This document shows, one piece after another, positions 1 to 9,290 of a stretch of 64,000 nucleotides of DNA (position 1 is its first letter; every line of letters begins with the position of its first letter). Position numbers and translations under genes: made by a program. The stretch is from positions 1 to 64,000 of the forward strand of contig NZ_JZRB01000034.1 of the NCBI RefSeq assembly GCF_000964085.1, in the 5' to 3' direction. Source of the DNA: Luteibacter yeojuensis (lineage in GTDB: Bacteria > Pseudomonadota > Gammaproteobacteria > Xanthomonadales > Rhodanobacteraceae). The notes beneath the pieces were generated by a model. That model was not told the origin of the DNA, did no database searches, and saw only the letters and a program-made list of their open reading frames with translations.

Positions 1-2
1 CT

Positions 3-29
3 CCTGTGGGAGCGCGCTCGCGCGCGATA
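3..29 (+). repeat. REP-like palindromic element
   Basis: A single copy of the GTGGGAGCGCGCT...GCGCGCGAT palindrome. The same sequence class recurs at 58541-58605 and 60932-60954. It is the only clear copy in the left half of the window. Confidence 0.6.
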
Positions 30-145
30 GCCCCCAAATGTGAAGACGTAGGATTTCTCCTACAGCGCCAACCCCGCCGAATCGGTATAGTCGCCCGCGG
101 CGGGGTGCGTCAGGGGACCACCGGCCACCAACCAGGGGACGGTAC

Positions 146-865
146 ATGACGACGTCATCGGTCGCGCTCGACCACGACGCCCAGGTGGGCGAGCCTACGC
201 TTGCCCTCGTGGGCGAGCCTGTCATTGCGCCGTTGAGCTTCACGGAGCTTAACCGGCGGCTGAGTGCCGTCCCTGATTACGACGCACCCCTGGTGAAAAA
301 GAGCCGCGTTTCGCGCGTGGCCACACTTGCCGTTCTCATCTCGTGGCTGGGCGTGCTGCTGGTACCCCGCCTCAGCCTTTCCGCGACGGCGGAAATCGTC
401 GTGCTGCTTTGCCTCGTCGTGGTGGAGCTTCTTGGCCTCGGCATCGGGCTTTGGTTCTCGCGAAGCGAATATGTCTCGTTGTTCAAACCGCTGGAAGATT
501 TCGCAAAGCAGCTTGATCACGACCTGCCATTCCACGTCGAGATCCGCGACTGGCTCGCCGCACAACCGATCACGGTGCTCGAGAAATTCGCGAGCGTGGC
601 CCGGTATCGGCGGGACCGCTTCGCCGGGAAGCTTCCGATCCTTGCTGGCAACATCTCTACGCTCGGCGCTGTTCCGGTCATTGCCGTGGTCTATTACCAG
701 GTGAAGCACATCCTCGACGATCAGGCGCTATCCTGGCTCGACGGTGTGTTTGGCTTCGCAATGATCCTCTTCTATTGGCTGTCGATGACCATGACCTTCT
801 CGAAGGCACGCCTCGAAGCCATTGACGCGCACCTGCAGGCCGCACTGGAAAAAGTCCGCGCCTGA
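146..865 (+). CDS. hypothetical multi-pass membrane protein
   Basis: A 239-residue protein of no family I recognise. Four hydrophobic stretches are visible: about residues 60-80 and 83-105 as a pair, then about 170-190 and 195-215. A soluble N-terminus precedes them and a 70-residue hydrophilic loop separates the pairs, so an inner-membrane protein is likely. The ATG is preceded by a purine-rich AGGGGACGG. A long frame on the other strand is a codon-bias shadow. It is transcribed towards the SDR/epimerase pair, with 55 bp between the 3' ends. Confidence 0.7.
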   Translation: MTTSSVALDHDAQVGEPTLALVGEPVIAPLSFTELNRRLSAVPDYDAPLVKKSRVSRVATLAVLISWLGVLLVPRLSLSATAEIVVLLCLVVVELLGLGIGLWFSRSEYVSLFKPLEDFAKQLDHDLPFHVEIRDWLAAQPITVLEKFASVARYRRDRFAGKLPILAGNISTLGAVPVIAVVYYQVKHILDDQALSWLDGVFGFAMILFYWLSMTMTFSKARLEAIDAHLQAALEKVRA

Positions 866-920
866 GGCACCTGACTCGCCGACGTCGGCCATGGCAGCGC
901 CCTGATCGCGATGTGGCACC

Positions 921-1661
921 TCACACCCGCATCAACCCACCATCAACCACCAACGTCTGCCCGGTGACGAACCGCGCATCGTCACTGGTCAGGAAGGCCA
1001 CCGGCCCAGCGACATCCGCGGGCGTGCCCAACCGCTTGATCGCTTGCATCATGTATACCTGCGCCTTCTGCTCGTTCGGCATGCCACTCGCGCCCTCCGT
1101 ATCGGTGATGCCCGGGTGCACCGCGTTGACGATGATGTTGTCCGCGGCCAGTTCATTCGCCAGGGCGCGCACGAGGCCCACGACGCCCATCTTCGATGCG
1201 ACGTAATGCGAGAAGCCCATGCCCGGCGGCGTCACCATGCCGACCGCGTCGGAGCCGACTGCCACGATGGCGCCGCCGCCGGCCTTGCGCATGAGCGGTA
1301 CGATGGCTCGCGCACCCATCACGTGGGCATCGAGGTTGATGGCCATCACGCGGCGCCATGCCTCGGGCGTCATCTCGTCGAGCGTGGCCAGCGGGTAGAT
1401 GCCGGCCGCGTGGATGAGGATGTCGACGCGCCCATGCGCCTCGTCGACATGGCGCGCAACCGTTGCCCAGCCTTCTTCTGTCGCCACGTCGGCGGCGACC
1501 GAGGTGGCGCCCTGGCCGATCGCCCTGGCAACCGCGGAGGCATCTTCGCGGTTCACGAGGACAACCTTCGCCCCGCGCGCCGCCAGCAGTTCCGCGATAC
1601 CGCGCCCAATGCCTTGCTTGCCACCCGTGACGATGGCGATCTTGCCTTCATGCGTTGTCAT
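921..1661 (-). CDS. SDR-family NAD(P)-dependent oxidoreductase
   Basis: A 246-residue classical short-chain dehydrogenase. The cofactor loop TGGKQGIGRG sits near the N-terminus, NAG-like HAAG follows, and the catalytic Ser/Tyr-x-x-x-Lys is seen as YVASKMG. The C-terminal VTGQTLVVDGG is typical of 3-oxoacyl-ACP-reductase-like SDRs. The substrate is unknown. The start at 1661 (MTTHEGK) is chosen because the frame upstream only runs through the 3' end of the epimerase gene. The two genes overlap by 14 nt, so they form a translationally coupled pair. Confidence 0.9.
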   Translation of the reverse strand: MTTHEGKIAIVTGGKQGIGRGIAELLAARGAKVVLVNREDASAVARAIGQGATSVAADVATEEGWATVARHVDEAHGRVDILIHAAGIYPLATLDEMTPEAWRRVMAINLDAHVMGARAIVPLMRKAGGGAIVAVGSDAVGMVTPPGMGFSHYVASKMGVVGLVRALANELAADNIIVNAVHPGITDTEGASGMPNEQKAQVYMMQAIKRLGTPADVAGPVAFLTSDDARFVTGQTLVVDGGLMRV

Positions 1662-2586
1662 GCGTTGTCTCCAGGGGGGAATGCGCGGCGAGCGCGCGCA
1701 GCCGCGGCTCGCCGATCTGTGAAAGGAGGTCGGTGTGTTCCGGGCGCCAGCCCAGTTCCATGCGCGTGCGCGGATCGCGCGAGCGGCTGTTCGCGGATTG
1801 CAACAAGGCGCCAAAGGGTCCGAACACCTCGCCCGCCTCGTCCATTGAAAGGCTCCGCGTCGGCACGCCAAGATCGCCGGCCACCGCCTGCGCGATCCAT
1901 CGATAAGGGATCTCGCCGCCCGCGGCGTGGTACACGGCGCCCGGCGTGCCCTTCTCGATCGCCAGCGCGAACAGCCTGCACAGGTCGTCGACGTGCACGT
2001 TGGAATAAGCCGCCAGGCCTTCGCCGATATAACAGGCGCTGCCGGTCAGCCCCACGGAGCGATAAATGCTGGCCACGGGGCCGTTGTCGCCGGGGCCCCA
2101 GATGACGGGCGGGCGAATCACCATGGCGCGCAGGCCCTTGTCTCCTGCCGCGCGAACAATGTTCTCGGCGACGACGCGGTGCAGGGCCAACGGCTCGGGA
2201 ACGAAAGCGTCGTGCTCCGCAAAGGTGTCGGAGCTCCACGCGCCCTGCGTGCGTTGCATGAAGACCCCGCTGCCCGAAAGGAAGATAAGCGCCTTGCCGC
2301 TCCCCGCCAACGCTTCGCACAGGGCCTGCAGTACGAACGGCTCGCGCTCAAAGGCCACCTGCGCGGCATGGATCGTGACGTCCGCCTGGAGGGCGGCCTC
2401 GATCACGGGCGCGAGGTCGGCCTCGAGGTCGCCGCGGACCGGGCGCAGGCCAAGGCGTTCTAGCGACGCGGCAGCATGGTCGGATCGGGCAAGGCCGCGG
2501 ACCGACGCGCCCTCGGCACTGAAGTGCCGGGCTAGCGCGCCACCGACAAAGCCGGACGCGCCGGTGATGAGCAGGGATCGGGACAT
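1648..2586 (-). CDS. NAD-dependent epimerase/dehydratase family protein
   Basis: A 312-residue extended-SDR protein. It starts with the Rossmann motif TGASGFVGGAL, followed by RGDLEAD and HAAQVAF. The usual catalytic YxxxK is degenerate: LALHRVVAEN stands where YxxxKxxxE is expected, so the reaction is uncertain and the protein may be an atypical reductase. It heads the two-gene unit with the downstream SDR and is divergent from a LysR regulator 64 bp away, the usual arrangement of a LysR protein and its target. Confidence 0.85.
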   Translation of the reverse strand: MSRSLLITGASGFVGGALARHFSAEGASVRGLARSDHAAASLERLGLRPVRGDLEADLAPVIEAALQADVTIHAAQVAFEREPFVLQALCEALAGSGKALIFLSGSGVFMQRTQGAWSSDTFAEHDAFVPEPLALHRVVAENIVRAAGDKGLRAMVIRPPVIWGPGDNGPVASIYRSVGLTGSACYIGEGLAAYSNVHVDDLCRLFALAIEKGTPGAVYHAAGGEIPYRWIAQAVAGDLGVPTRSLSMDEAGEVFGPFGALLQSANSRSRDPRTRMELGWRPEHTDLLSQIGEPRLRALAAHSPLETTHDNA

Positions 2587-2650
2587 GACTGGCTCCTTTT
2601 GCCTTGCAGGCTAGGAGCACCGCGGCCCTCGCGGAAGCCTATATGATTCG

Positions 2651-3583
2651 ATGGAACCTATCGGCGAGGGTGATACATTGCTGGATGGCGTCTCTCTTGA
2701 TCACCTGCGTACCTTCGTCGCGGCTGCCGATACAGGCAGCTTCTCGGCGGCTGGGCGTGCGCTCGGCCGCGCCCAATCCGTCGTCAGCCAGACGATGGCC
2801 AACCTTGAAGCGCAGCTCGGCGTTTCGCTATTCGAACGCGTAGGCCGCTACCCCCGCCTCACCATGCAGGGCGAAAACCTGTTGGCCGACGCACGGCGCA
2901 TCGTCGCGGCGGCGGACGCCCTCAAGGCCAAGGCCCGCAGCTTCTCCGCAGGCCTGGAAGCGGAACTCGCCATCGTCGTCGACGTGATGTTCCCGCAGCC
3001 ATGCCTCACCGCGGCACTGCGCAACTTCAAACAGCAGTTCCCCTCCACGCCGCTCCGCCTGCACGTGGAAGCGCTCGGTCGCGTGGCAGAACTCGTGCTC
3101 TCCGGCGCCTGCACGCTCGGCATCAGCGGCACCTTGCCTTTCGTGCCGCCAGGCCTCGCCGCCGAACGGCTGTTCGCCGAAGAAATCGTGACGGTCGTGG
3201 CGCCCGGCTCGCGCCTTGCCGATGGCCGCACGCCCGTGGCCCTGCGCGATGTACTCGACGAAACCCAACTCGTTCTCACCGATCGCTCGGCCCTGACAGA
3301 CGGCACGGACTACGGCGTACAGGCAAAAAACGTATGGCGCCTTGCGGACATGGGCGCAAAGCATGCGCTGCTACGCGGTGGCCTCGGGTGGGGCCACATG
3401 CCGATGTGGATGGTGCGGCAGGATCTCGACGAAGGCCGGCTGGTACGCGTCTCGCTCGAAGGGCCTGCCGCGGGGCTGATGCCGTTCCAGGCCGTCTACC
3501 CCGCGGACAAGCTGCCCGGGCCCGCCGGACGGTGGTTGCTGGATCACTTCATCAACGCTGGCCCGGATGCAGCACCACCTTAG
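2651..3583 (+). CDS. LysR-family transcriptional regulator
   Basis: A 310-residue LTTR. The N-terminal winged helix-turn-helix (about residues 14-75) carries FVAAADTGSFSAAGRALGRAQSVVSQTMANLE, and a type-2 periplasmic-binding-like effector domain follows. It is divergent from the epimerase/SDR operon, which it probably controls through the 64-bp shared promoter region. Its 3' end overlaps the convergent dehydrogenase gene by 32 nt, so the two transcripts are antisense to each other at the ends. Confidence 0.9.
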   Translation: MEPIGEGDTLLDGVSLDHLRTFVAAADTGSFSAAGRALGRAQSVVSQTMANLEAQLGVSLFERVGRYPRLTMQGENLLADARRIVAAADALKAKARSFSAGLEAELAIVVDVMFPQPCLTAALRNFKQQFPSTPLRLHVEALGRVAELVLSGACTLGISGTLPFVPPGLAAERLFAEEIVTVVAPGSRLADGRTPVALRDVLDETQLVLTDRSALTDGTDYGVQAKNVWRLADMGAKHALLRGGLGWGHMPMWMVRQDLDEGRLVRVSLEGPAAGLMPFQAVYPADKLPGPAGRWLLDHFINAGPDAAPP

Positions 3584-4691
3584 TCCAGCCATCCTTGCGA
3601 TCATCAAAGTTGCGATAGGCGTTCGGCGCTTCGTCGAGCCCCAGTTCGTGGGAGATGATCTCCGACGGCTTCGCCCTGCCCTTGTGGATCAGCTCACGTA
3701 GCCGCCGATTGTAGTGCTTCACGTTGGCCTGCCCCGTGCGCATGAACTGGCCCTTGAACCAGAAGCTACCCATGTCGAAGGCGATCTTTCCCTCTTTGGC
3801 GAGGCCATCTTCGGCGCCCGGGTCCTGGGGTACGAACACACCGACCACGCCGAGTCCACCGGTGGGCCGTACCGAAGCCACCAGGTCGTTCATGGTGGCA
3901 TTGGGGCGCTCGTGGCCGTGATGGTCGTGGCACTGGTAGCCCACGCATTCGCAGCCGCGATCGGCACCGCCCTTGGTGAGCTCAAGGATCTGTTGCACGT
4001 GATCGCCCTTGGAATCATCGACCACAGTGGCGCCGAGCTTCTGGGCGAGCTTCAGGCGATCAGGATGGCGGTCGACGACGATGACTCCCGCGGCACCCTG
4101 GATGCGCGCCGATAGCGCGGCCATGAGGCCAACCGGGCCCGCGCCGTAGATAACGATGTTCTCGCCAGGCTGCAGGCCCGAGAGCACGGTGGCATGCCAG
4201 CCGGTGGGGAAGATGTCGGAGAGGAGAACGTAGTCGAGTTCCTTCTCGCTGGCGTCCTCCGGCAGCACGAGGCAATTGAAGTCGGCATACGGTACACGCA
4301 GCAACTCCGCCTGGCCGCCACTGTAGGGCCCCATCTCAGCGAAGCCGTAGGCCGCACCAGCACTGCCGGGGTTGGTGGTCAGGCAGAAACCGGTGAGCCC
4401 TGCTTCGCAGTTGCGGCAAAAGCCACAGCCGATGTTGAACGGCAGCACCACCCGGTCGCCGACCTTTACGCGATCCACCGCGTCACCAACCTCGATCACC
4501 TCGCCCATGTTCTCGTGGCCGAGGATCTTGCCCTTCTCCACGCTGGTGCGGCCTTCATACATATGGAGGTCGGAACCGCAGATGTTGGTGGTGGTGATGC
4601 GCACAAGGACGTCGGTCGGCTTTTCAATGACGGCATCAGGGACGGTCTTGATGGCGACATCCTTGGGGCCGTTGTATACGAGAGCTTTCAT
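3552..4691 (-). CDS. zinc-dependent alcohol dehydrogenase, glutathione-independent formaldehyde dehydrogenase type
   Basis: A 379-residue MDR-superfamily dehydrogenase. Catalytic-zinc motifs NICGSDLHM and GHENMGEV are present, as is the structural-zinc loop CGFCRNCEAGLTGFC with four cysteines. The Rossmann loop is YGAGPVGLMAA. The segment ADFNCLVLP...DIFPTGWHA and the GHGHE-like loop resemble Pseudomonas putida formaldehyde dismutase/dehydrogenase, so formaldehyde or another small aldehyde is the likely substrate. The start at 4691 (MKALVYNG) is the canonical family start; the frame upstream is spurious. An SDR gene lies divergently 208 bp away. Confidence 0.88.
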   Translation of the reverse strand: MKALVYNGPKDVAIKTVPDAVIEKPTDVLVRITTTNICGSDLHMYEGRTSVEKGKILGHENMGEVIEVGDAVDRVKVGDRVVLPFNIGCGFCRNCEAGLTGFCLTTNPGSAGAAYGFAEMGPYSGGQAELLRVPYADFNCLVLPEDASEKELDYVLLSDIFPTGWHATVLSGLQPGENIVIYGAGPVGLMAALSARIQGAAGVIVVDRHPDRLKLAQKLGATVVDDSKGDHVQQILELTKGGADRGCECVGYQCHDHHGHERPNATMNDLVASVRPTGGLGVVGVFVPQDPGAEDGLAKEGKIAFDMGSFWFKGQFMRTGQANVKHYNRRLRELIHKGRAKPSEIISHELGLDEAPNAYRNFDDRKDGWTKVVLHPGQR

Positions 4692-4899
4692 GGCATGTCC
4701 GGGCGGGGGAATGAACATGCACGATGGCGAGCCACATGGGAGCGAGGTGTCCGCGCCGGGTGAAACGCCGTGCACTTGGGTGAAGGCGTACCGGTGACCT
4801 GCCGAGTTCGCCACGATGGGGTGAACGCAACGAGCGCTGGCGTGGACATCCTCGGGACACCGCGCGACCTAGGGTTGGGTTTTACTCGCGGAGACCCCC

Positions 4900-5802
4900 A
4901 TGACCGAGCCCTTCGACACCTCCAAGCTCACCGACCCCACCACCCGCTATCCCGGCCCGCCGTTCGACACACCGAAGCAATCCGCGCCTGGCACGGTGCA
5001 CAAGCTGCAGCCGCCGGCCGACCACGGTGAAGCCAGCTACAAGGGCCACGGCCGGCTCAAGGGCCGTCGTGCCCTGGTGACCGGCGGCGATAGCGGCATC
5101 GGCCGCGCGGCGGCCATCGCGTTCGCGCGGGAAGGTGCTCATGTGGTCATCAACTACTTGCCCGAGGAAGAGCAGGACGCCAAGGAAGTCATCGCGCTGC
5201 TGGAGAAGGAAGGCGTCACGGCCAAGGGCATCCCGGGTGACCTGAAGGATGAATCCTTCTGCCGCTCCCTCGTGAAGCAGGCGGCCGACGTGATGGGTGG
5301 CCTCGACATCCTCGCCAACGTGGCCGGCAAGCAGACGCATCAGTCGACGATCGAGGACATCACCTCCGAGCAGTTCGACGCCACGTACAAGACCAACGTC
5401 TACGCGCTGTTCTGGCTGTGCAAGCACGCGCTGGAGATCATGCCGAAGGGCAGCACCATCGTGAACACGGCTTCGATCCAGTCGTACGACCCCTCGGCCA
5501 TCCTGCTCGACTACGCCTCGACGAAGGCCGCCATCGTGGCCTTCACGAAGGCACTGGCCGGCCAGGTGGCGGAGCGCGGCATCCGCGTGAACGCCGTCGC
5601 GCCGGGCCCGGTCTGGACCGCGCTGCAGCCGTCGGGTGGCCAGCCGATGGACAAGATCAAGGAGTTTGGCTCGTCGGTGCCGTTGAAACGCCCTGGCCAG
5701 CCGGTGGAGTGCGCGCCGCTCTACGTGCTGCTCGCCTCCAACGAATCCAGCTTCACCACCGGTGAAACCTATGGCGTGACAGGCGGCAACCCCCTGCCCT
5801 GA
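4900..5802 (+). CDS. SDR-family oxidoreductase (YghA-like)
   Basis: A 300-residue SDR with the roughly 45-residue N-terminal extension typical of the YghA/general-stress SDR group (TRYPGPPFDTPKQ...PPADHGE). Next come TGGDSGIGRA, NVAGKQ and catalytic YASTKAA. The C-terminus reads FTTGETYGVTGG. Members reduce aldehydes or ketones with NADP and are often stress-induced. A purine-rich GCGGAG lies 6-11 nt before the ATG. With the neighbouring zinc dehydrogenase it suggests an aldehyde-detoxification locus (inference). Confidence 0.88.
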   Translation: MTEPFDTSKLTDPTTRYPGPPFDTPKQSAPGTVHKLQPPADHGEASYKGHGRLKGRRALVTGGDSGIGRAAAIAFAREGAHVVINYLPEEEQDAKEVIALLEKEGVTAKGIPGDLKDESFCRSLVKQAADVMGGLDILANVAGKQTHQSTIEDITSEQFDATYKTNVYALFWLCKHALEIMPKGSTIVNTASIQSYDPSAILLDYASTKAAIVAFTKALAGQVAERGIRVNAVAPGPVWTALQPSGGQPMDKIKEFGSSVPLKRPGQPVECAPLYVLLASNESSFTTGETYGVTGGNPLP

Positions 5803-5860
5803 TCACCCCGGCGCGGGCGATGGTGCGTTACCCTGTGCCGTCGCCCCGCGCCAGGCACCC

Positions 5861-7549
5861 ATGCTCCCCTTCCCCCTGCCCGTCACCTCACCCGCGCAAC
5901 TGGCGTACCAGCTCCTGCAGGATAGTGACTGGGCCCATGCGCACCGCGACCTCGACCTGCCGGTGGAACTGCGCACCGTGCTGTCGATGATCATGGATTC
6001 GCCGGAGCCGCTGTGGATCGCCTGGGGCGCCGAGGAAAAGGCGTTTTTCTTCAACGACGCCTACCTGCCCTTCCTCGGCGGCAAGCTGCATGGCGCCATG
6101 GGCAACCGCCTGGACGTGGTGTGGGCGGATGTCTGGGCCGACGTGGCCGAGGCCATCGACGATGCGTTCGCGGGGCGCCACCGCAGCTTCAAGAACCTGC
6201 GCCTGATGATGGATCGCGACGGCACGCCGCGCGAAACCTTCTGGACATTCTCGTATTCGCCCCTGCGCATGGCGCACGGCGGCGTCGCGGGCATCATCTG
6301 CGCCGTAACGGAACAAACCGAACAAGTGGCCGAGCGTGACCTGCACGTGCGGCAGGTGGCCGCGATTACGCAGGAAGCGCGCGAGGCCCACCTCGAGCTG
6401 GTGCGGGCGCGCGAGCAGCTGCGCCAGTCGCAGAAGCTCGAGGCCATGGGCCAGCTCACCGGTGGCGTGGCGCACGACTTCAACAACCTGCTGCAGGTGA
6501 TCACCGGCTCGGTGGACATGCTGCTGCCCGCGTGGCCGGCCGGCGACCCGAAGGTGAAGTTCCTCCACGCCATCAGCGGTGCGTCGGAACGCGCCGCCAG
6601 GCTCACCGCGCAGCTGCTGGCCTTCTCGCGGCGGCAGAGCCTTTCCCCGGAAGTGTTCGATGCCGGCGACGGCGTGCGCGCGCTCACCACCATCCTCGCC
6701 ACCGTGCTCGGCGAGCGCGTGGCGCTGCGCATGGCCCTGCCGGAGCGCCGCCTGCCCGTGCTGCTCGACCGCAGCCAGTTCGATACGGCACTGATCAACA
6801 TCGCCGCCAACGCGCGCGATGCCACGAACGGCACCGGTGAAGTCACCATCACCCTCGAGCCCGTGGCCGGCGTGCCGGCCGTGCGCATGGCCGGGCCGCT
6901 GAAGGGGCCCTTCCTGGCCATCCATATCCGCGACTCCGGTGCCGGCATCGAGGCCGACGTGCTGGGCCGCATCTTCGAACCCTTCTTCACCACCAAGGCC
7001 GTGGGTGCCGGCACCGGCCTGGGCCTGAGCCAGGTGTTTGGCTTCGTGAAGCAATCCGAAGGCGAAGTGGACGTGACCAGCGTGCCCGGATACGGCACCA
7101 CCTTCACGCTTTATCTGCCGCTGACCGACCAGCCGACGGAGCACAGCGTGGACATGACCGGCCACCCGCCCACCGACGGGGCCGGCCGGACCATCCTCGT
7201 GGTGGAAGACAACGCCGACGTGGCCGACTTCGCGGTGGGCGCCGTCGCCAGCCTCGGCTACGGCGTGGTGCTGGCCCGCAACGCCGAAAGTGCCCTCGAC
7301 GAGCTGCGCAAGGACGCCGCCCGCTTCCACGCGGTGTTTTCCGACGTGGTGATGCCCGGCGTGAGCGGGCTGGACCTTGGCCTCGCCATCCGCGTGAACT
7401 ACCCCAGGCTGCCCGTGATCCTGACCAGCGGGTACAGCGAGCTGTTGTCGAAGAACCCCGGCCACGGCTTTCGGTTGCTGAAGAAACCGTATTCGCTGAA
7501 GCAGCTGGCCGATGCACTGGCCAGCGTGGAGACGTCGACAGGCGTGTAG
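5861..7549 (+). CDS. hybrid sensor histidine kinase/response regulator
   Basis: A 562-residue soluble kinase with no membrane segment. Residues about 40-155 form a PAS-type sensor (FFFNDAYLPFLGGK). A short coiled coil leads into the HisKA H-box GGVAHDFNNLLQ with phospho-acceptor His205. The HATPase domain shows DTALINIAANARDAT, DSGAGI and GTGLGLSQVFGF. A C-terminal receiver (about residues 440-555) carries Asp495 in FSDVVMPG and the conserved Lys in LKKPYS. This layout is common among cytoplasmic light-, redox- or general-stress kinases. No partner regulator is adjacent, so output goes through the attached receiver or a distant phosphotransfer protein. Confidence 0.9.
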   Translation: MLPFPLPVTSPAQLAYQLLQDSDWAHAHRDLDLPVELRTVLSMIMDSPEPLWIAWGAEEKAFFFNDAYLPFLGGKLHGAMGNRLDVVWADVWADVAEAIDDAFAGRHRSFKNLRLMMDRDGTPRETFWTFSYSPLRMAHGGVAGIICAVTEQTEQVAERDLHVRQVAAITQEAREAHLELVRAREQLRQSQKLEAMGQLTGGVAHDFNNLLQVITGSVDMLLPAWPAGDPKVKFLHAISGASERAARLTAQLLAFSRRQSLSPEVFDAGDGVRALTTILATVLGERVALRMALPERRLPVLLDRSQFDTALINIAANARDATNGTGEVTITLEPVAGVPAVRMAGPLKGPFLAIHIRDSGAGIEADVLGRIFEPFFTTKAVGAGTGLGLSQVFGFVKQSEGEVDVTSVPGYGTTFTLYLPLTDQPTEHSVDMTGHPPTDGAGRTILVVEDNADVADFAVGAVASLGYGVVLARNAESALDELRKDAARFHAVFSDVVMPGVSGLDLGLAIRVNYPRLPVILTSGYSELLSKNPGHGFRLLKKPYSLKQLADALASVETSTGV

Positions 7550-7620
7550 ACGCCGTTGGTGGCGCCTTTACCGTACTTCTACGTAGCAAAAGGCCCACTG
7601 GAGGCGTACCGGCTACCCAC

Positions 7621-7827
7621 GTGCGCGCTGTGAAAGACGACATCGATTCAGGCCTGCCCAACCAGGTGCATACCGTCGACGCCGCCGATGAAGGTGGGCT
7701 GCAGTTGTGGAGCCTTGTGCTTGGGGTTTCGGTCGAGGCAGTGCGCGATGCCGCGCGCGTGGCCGGGCCCGACGCCGAAGCGGTGCAGCGGGAGATCGTG
7801 GCGCACCCGGAGCGGTACCGCCGTTAG
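7621..7827 (+). CDS. small DUF3606-type protein
   Basis: A 68-residue protein resembling the DUF3606 family in its C-terminal helix pair: LQLWSLVLGVSVEAVRDAARVAG. Function is unknown; these small proteins are common in Proteobacteria. The start is GTG 7621, set by GAGGCG at 7601-7606. A second in-frame GTG at 7630 is too far from that site. It stands alone between the kinase and the secreted hydrolase. Confidence 0.65.
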   Translation: MRAVKDDIDSGLPNQVHTVDAADEGGLQLWSLVLGVSVEAVRDAARVAGPDAEAVQREIVAHPERYRR

Positions 7828-7940
7828 GTCTAAATACGTAAGCCCATCCCAGGCGCCTGTGATATAGCGTTCCCCACGCCTCGACGGCCCTGCGCCGGCG
7901 TTGGCGCGCCCGATCGCAGGGGATAGAGGGAGAACGATCC

Positions 7941-9281
7941 ATGAAGCTCGCTGGCCCGGGTTTTTCGCGCTGGGTTGTATCGGGGGCGCTCGCCGCGCTT
8001 GTCGCCTCAGGCGGCGTTAGCGCGCAGGAGGGCAAGGCACCCCCGGCGCGCAGCCCCATCGCACGTTTCGCGAACGGCTTCACCCTCGACGAGTCAAAGG
8101 CAGCCGTGGCGGAACGCAACCTCTCGGCCTGGCTGGCGGGCGGTGATGTGTCGGTCTGGCTGAACCTGCGCACGTCGGAGAGCCTGCCCACGGCGGTGGT
8201 TCCCAACCGCCAGCCACCCCGTGCGCTGCCGTTGGCGATCAACCCGGCGATCGGCAGGATCAAGGCCGATACCGGCCGCCTGGGCACCCTGACGCTCGAC
8301 CAGTTCATGGTCCACCCCGAGGGCTACGCGCAAGCGTTCATCGTCGTCCACCATGGGCAGGTGGTGTACGAGAAATACGTGGGGATGCAGCCGACCGATA
8401 ACCATCTGTGGATGTCCGTGGCCAAGACGCTACCCGGCCTCGTCATCGAGCAGCTGGTCAGCGCCGGCAAGATCGACCAGGACAAAACCATCGGATCGTA
8501 CCTGCCGGCGTTGCGCGGCTCGGGCTGGGAGAACGTGAAGGTACGCGACGTGATGGACATGACGCCGGGCCTTGATTCCGAAGAAAACAAGGACACCCGG
8601 GCCAACCCGGACTCCATCGCCGTCCGCGTCTTCCGCGCCGAGTTCGGCATGCCCTACAAGGACAAGCCCGAGAACCTGCTCGATGTACTGAAGGATGCGA
8701 AGAAGCAACGCGAACCTGGCTTGACGTTCGACTACGGCTCGCCGTGCACCGAGGTGCTGGTCTACCTCGCCGAAGCCGTGACGGGCGAACGCTGGTCGCA
8801 GTATGTCGACCACCACATCTGGTCGAAGCTAGGCACCGAGGCACCCTTGCTGGTCAGCACCACGCCCGACGGCGTGGCGATCGCGCACGGCATCGTCTCG
8901 AGCCGGCTGCGCGACGTCGCCCGCTTCGGCATGCTCTACACCCCAAGCTGGAACAAGGTGGCATCGGAGCAGGTCGTCACGCCCGAGATCCTCGAGCGCA
9001 TCCGCAAGGGGGTCCGCTCCAGGGAATTCTTCCGAAAAGGATTCGACGGCCCCATTTTCGTGGATTGGCTACGCGACGACGCGATGACCAGCAACAGCCA
9101 GCAATGGGACGCTATCTGGCCCGACGGCGACATGTGGAAAAGCGGCCTGATGGCACAGGGCCTGTATGTATCACCGAAGCGCGACCTGGTCATCGCATAC
9201 TTCTCGGTCAACACCGATGCCAGCATGATCAACCGGTTCGTGCGGCCGATCGTTACATCGGGAATGTTCGGGGGCAAGTGA
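7941..9281 (+). CDS. secreted serine hydrolase, beta-lactamase/6-aminohexanoate-dimer hydrolase family
   Basis: A 446-residue protein with a clear signal peptide (hydrophobic VVSGALAALVASGGVSA, cleavage expected near residue 29). The class-C beta-lactamase/esterase fold carries the catalytic S-x-x-K as SVAKT with Ser159 and Lys162. DYGSPCTEVL stands where the Tyr-x-Asn/Ser element is expected. IVVHHGQVVYEKY and WMSVAKT are typical of the esterase/amidase (EstB/NylB) branch rather than true beta-lactamases. It probably acts on ester or amide bonds in the periplasm; the substrate is unknown. A purine-rich GGGAGAACG precedes the ATG. Confidence 0.85.
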   Translation: MKLAGPGFSRWVVSGALAALVASGGVSAQEGKAPPARSPIARFANGFTLDESKAAVAERNLSAWLAGGDVSVWLNLRTSESLPTAVVPNRQPPRALPLAINPAIGRIKADTGRLGTLTLDQFMVHPEGYAQAFIVVHHGQVVYEKYVGMQPTDNHLWMSVAKTLPGLVIEQLVSAGKIDQDKTIGSYLPALRGSGWENVKVRDVMDMTPGLDSEENKDTRANPDSIAVRVFRAEFGMPYKDKPENLLDVLKDAKKQREPGLTFDYGSPCTEVLVYLAEAVTGERWSQYVDHHIWSKLGTEAPLLVSTTPDGVAIAHGIVSSRLRDVARFGMLYTPSWNKVASEQVVTPEILERIRKGVRSREFFRKGFDGPIFVDWLRDDAMTSNSQQWDAIWPDGDMWKSGLMAQGLYVSPKRDLVIAYFSVNTDASMINRFVRPIVTSGMFGGK

Positions 9282-9290
9282 GGGAGGCCG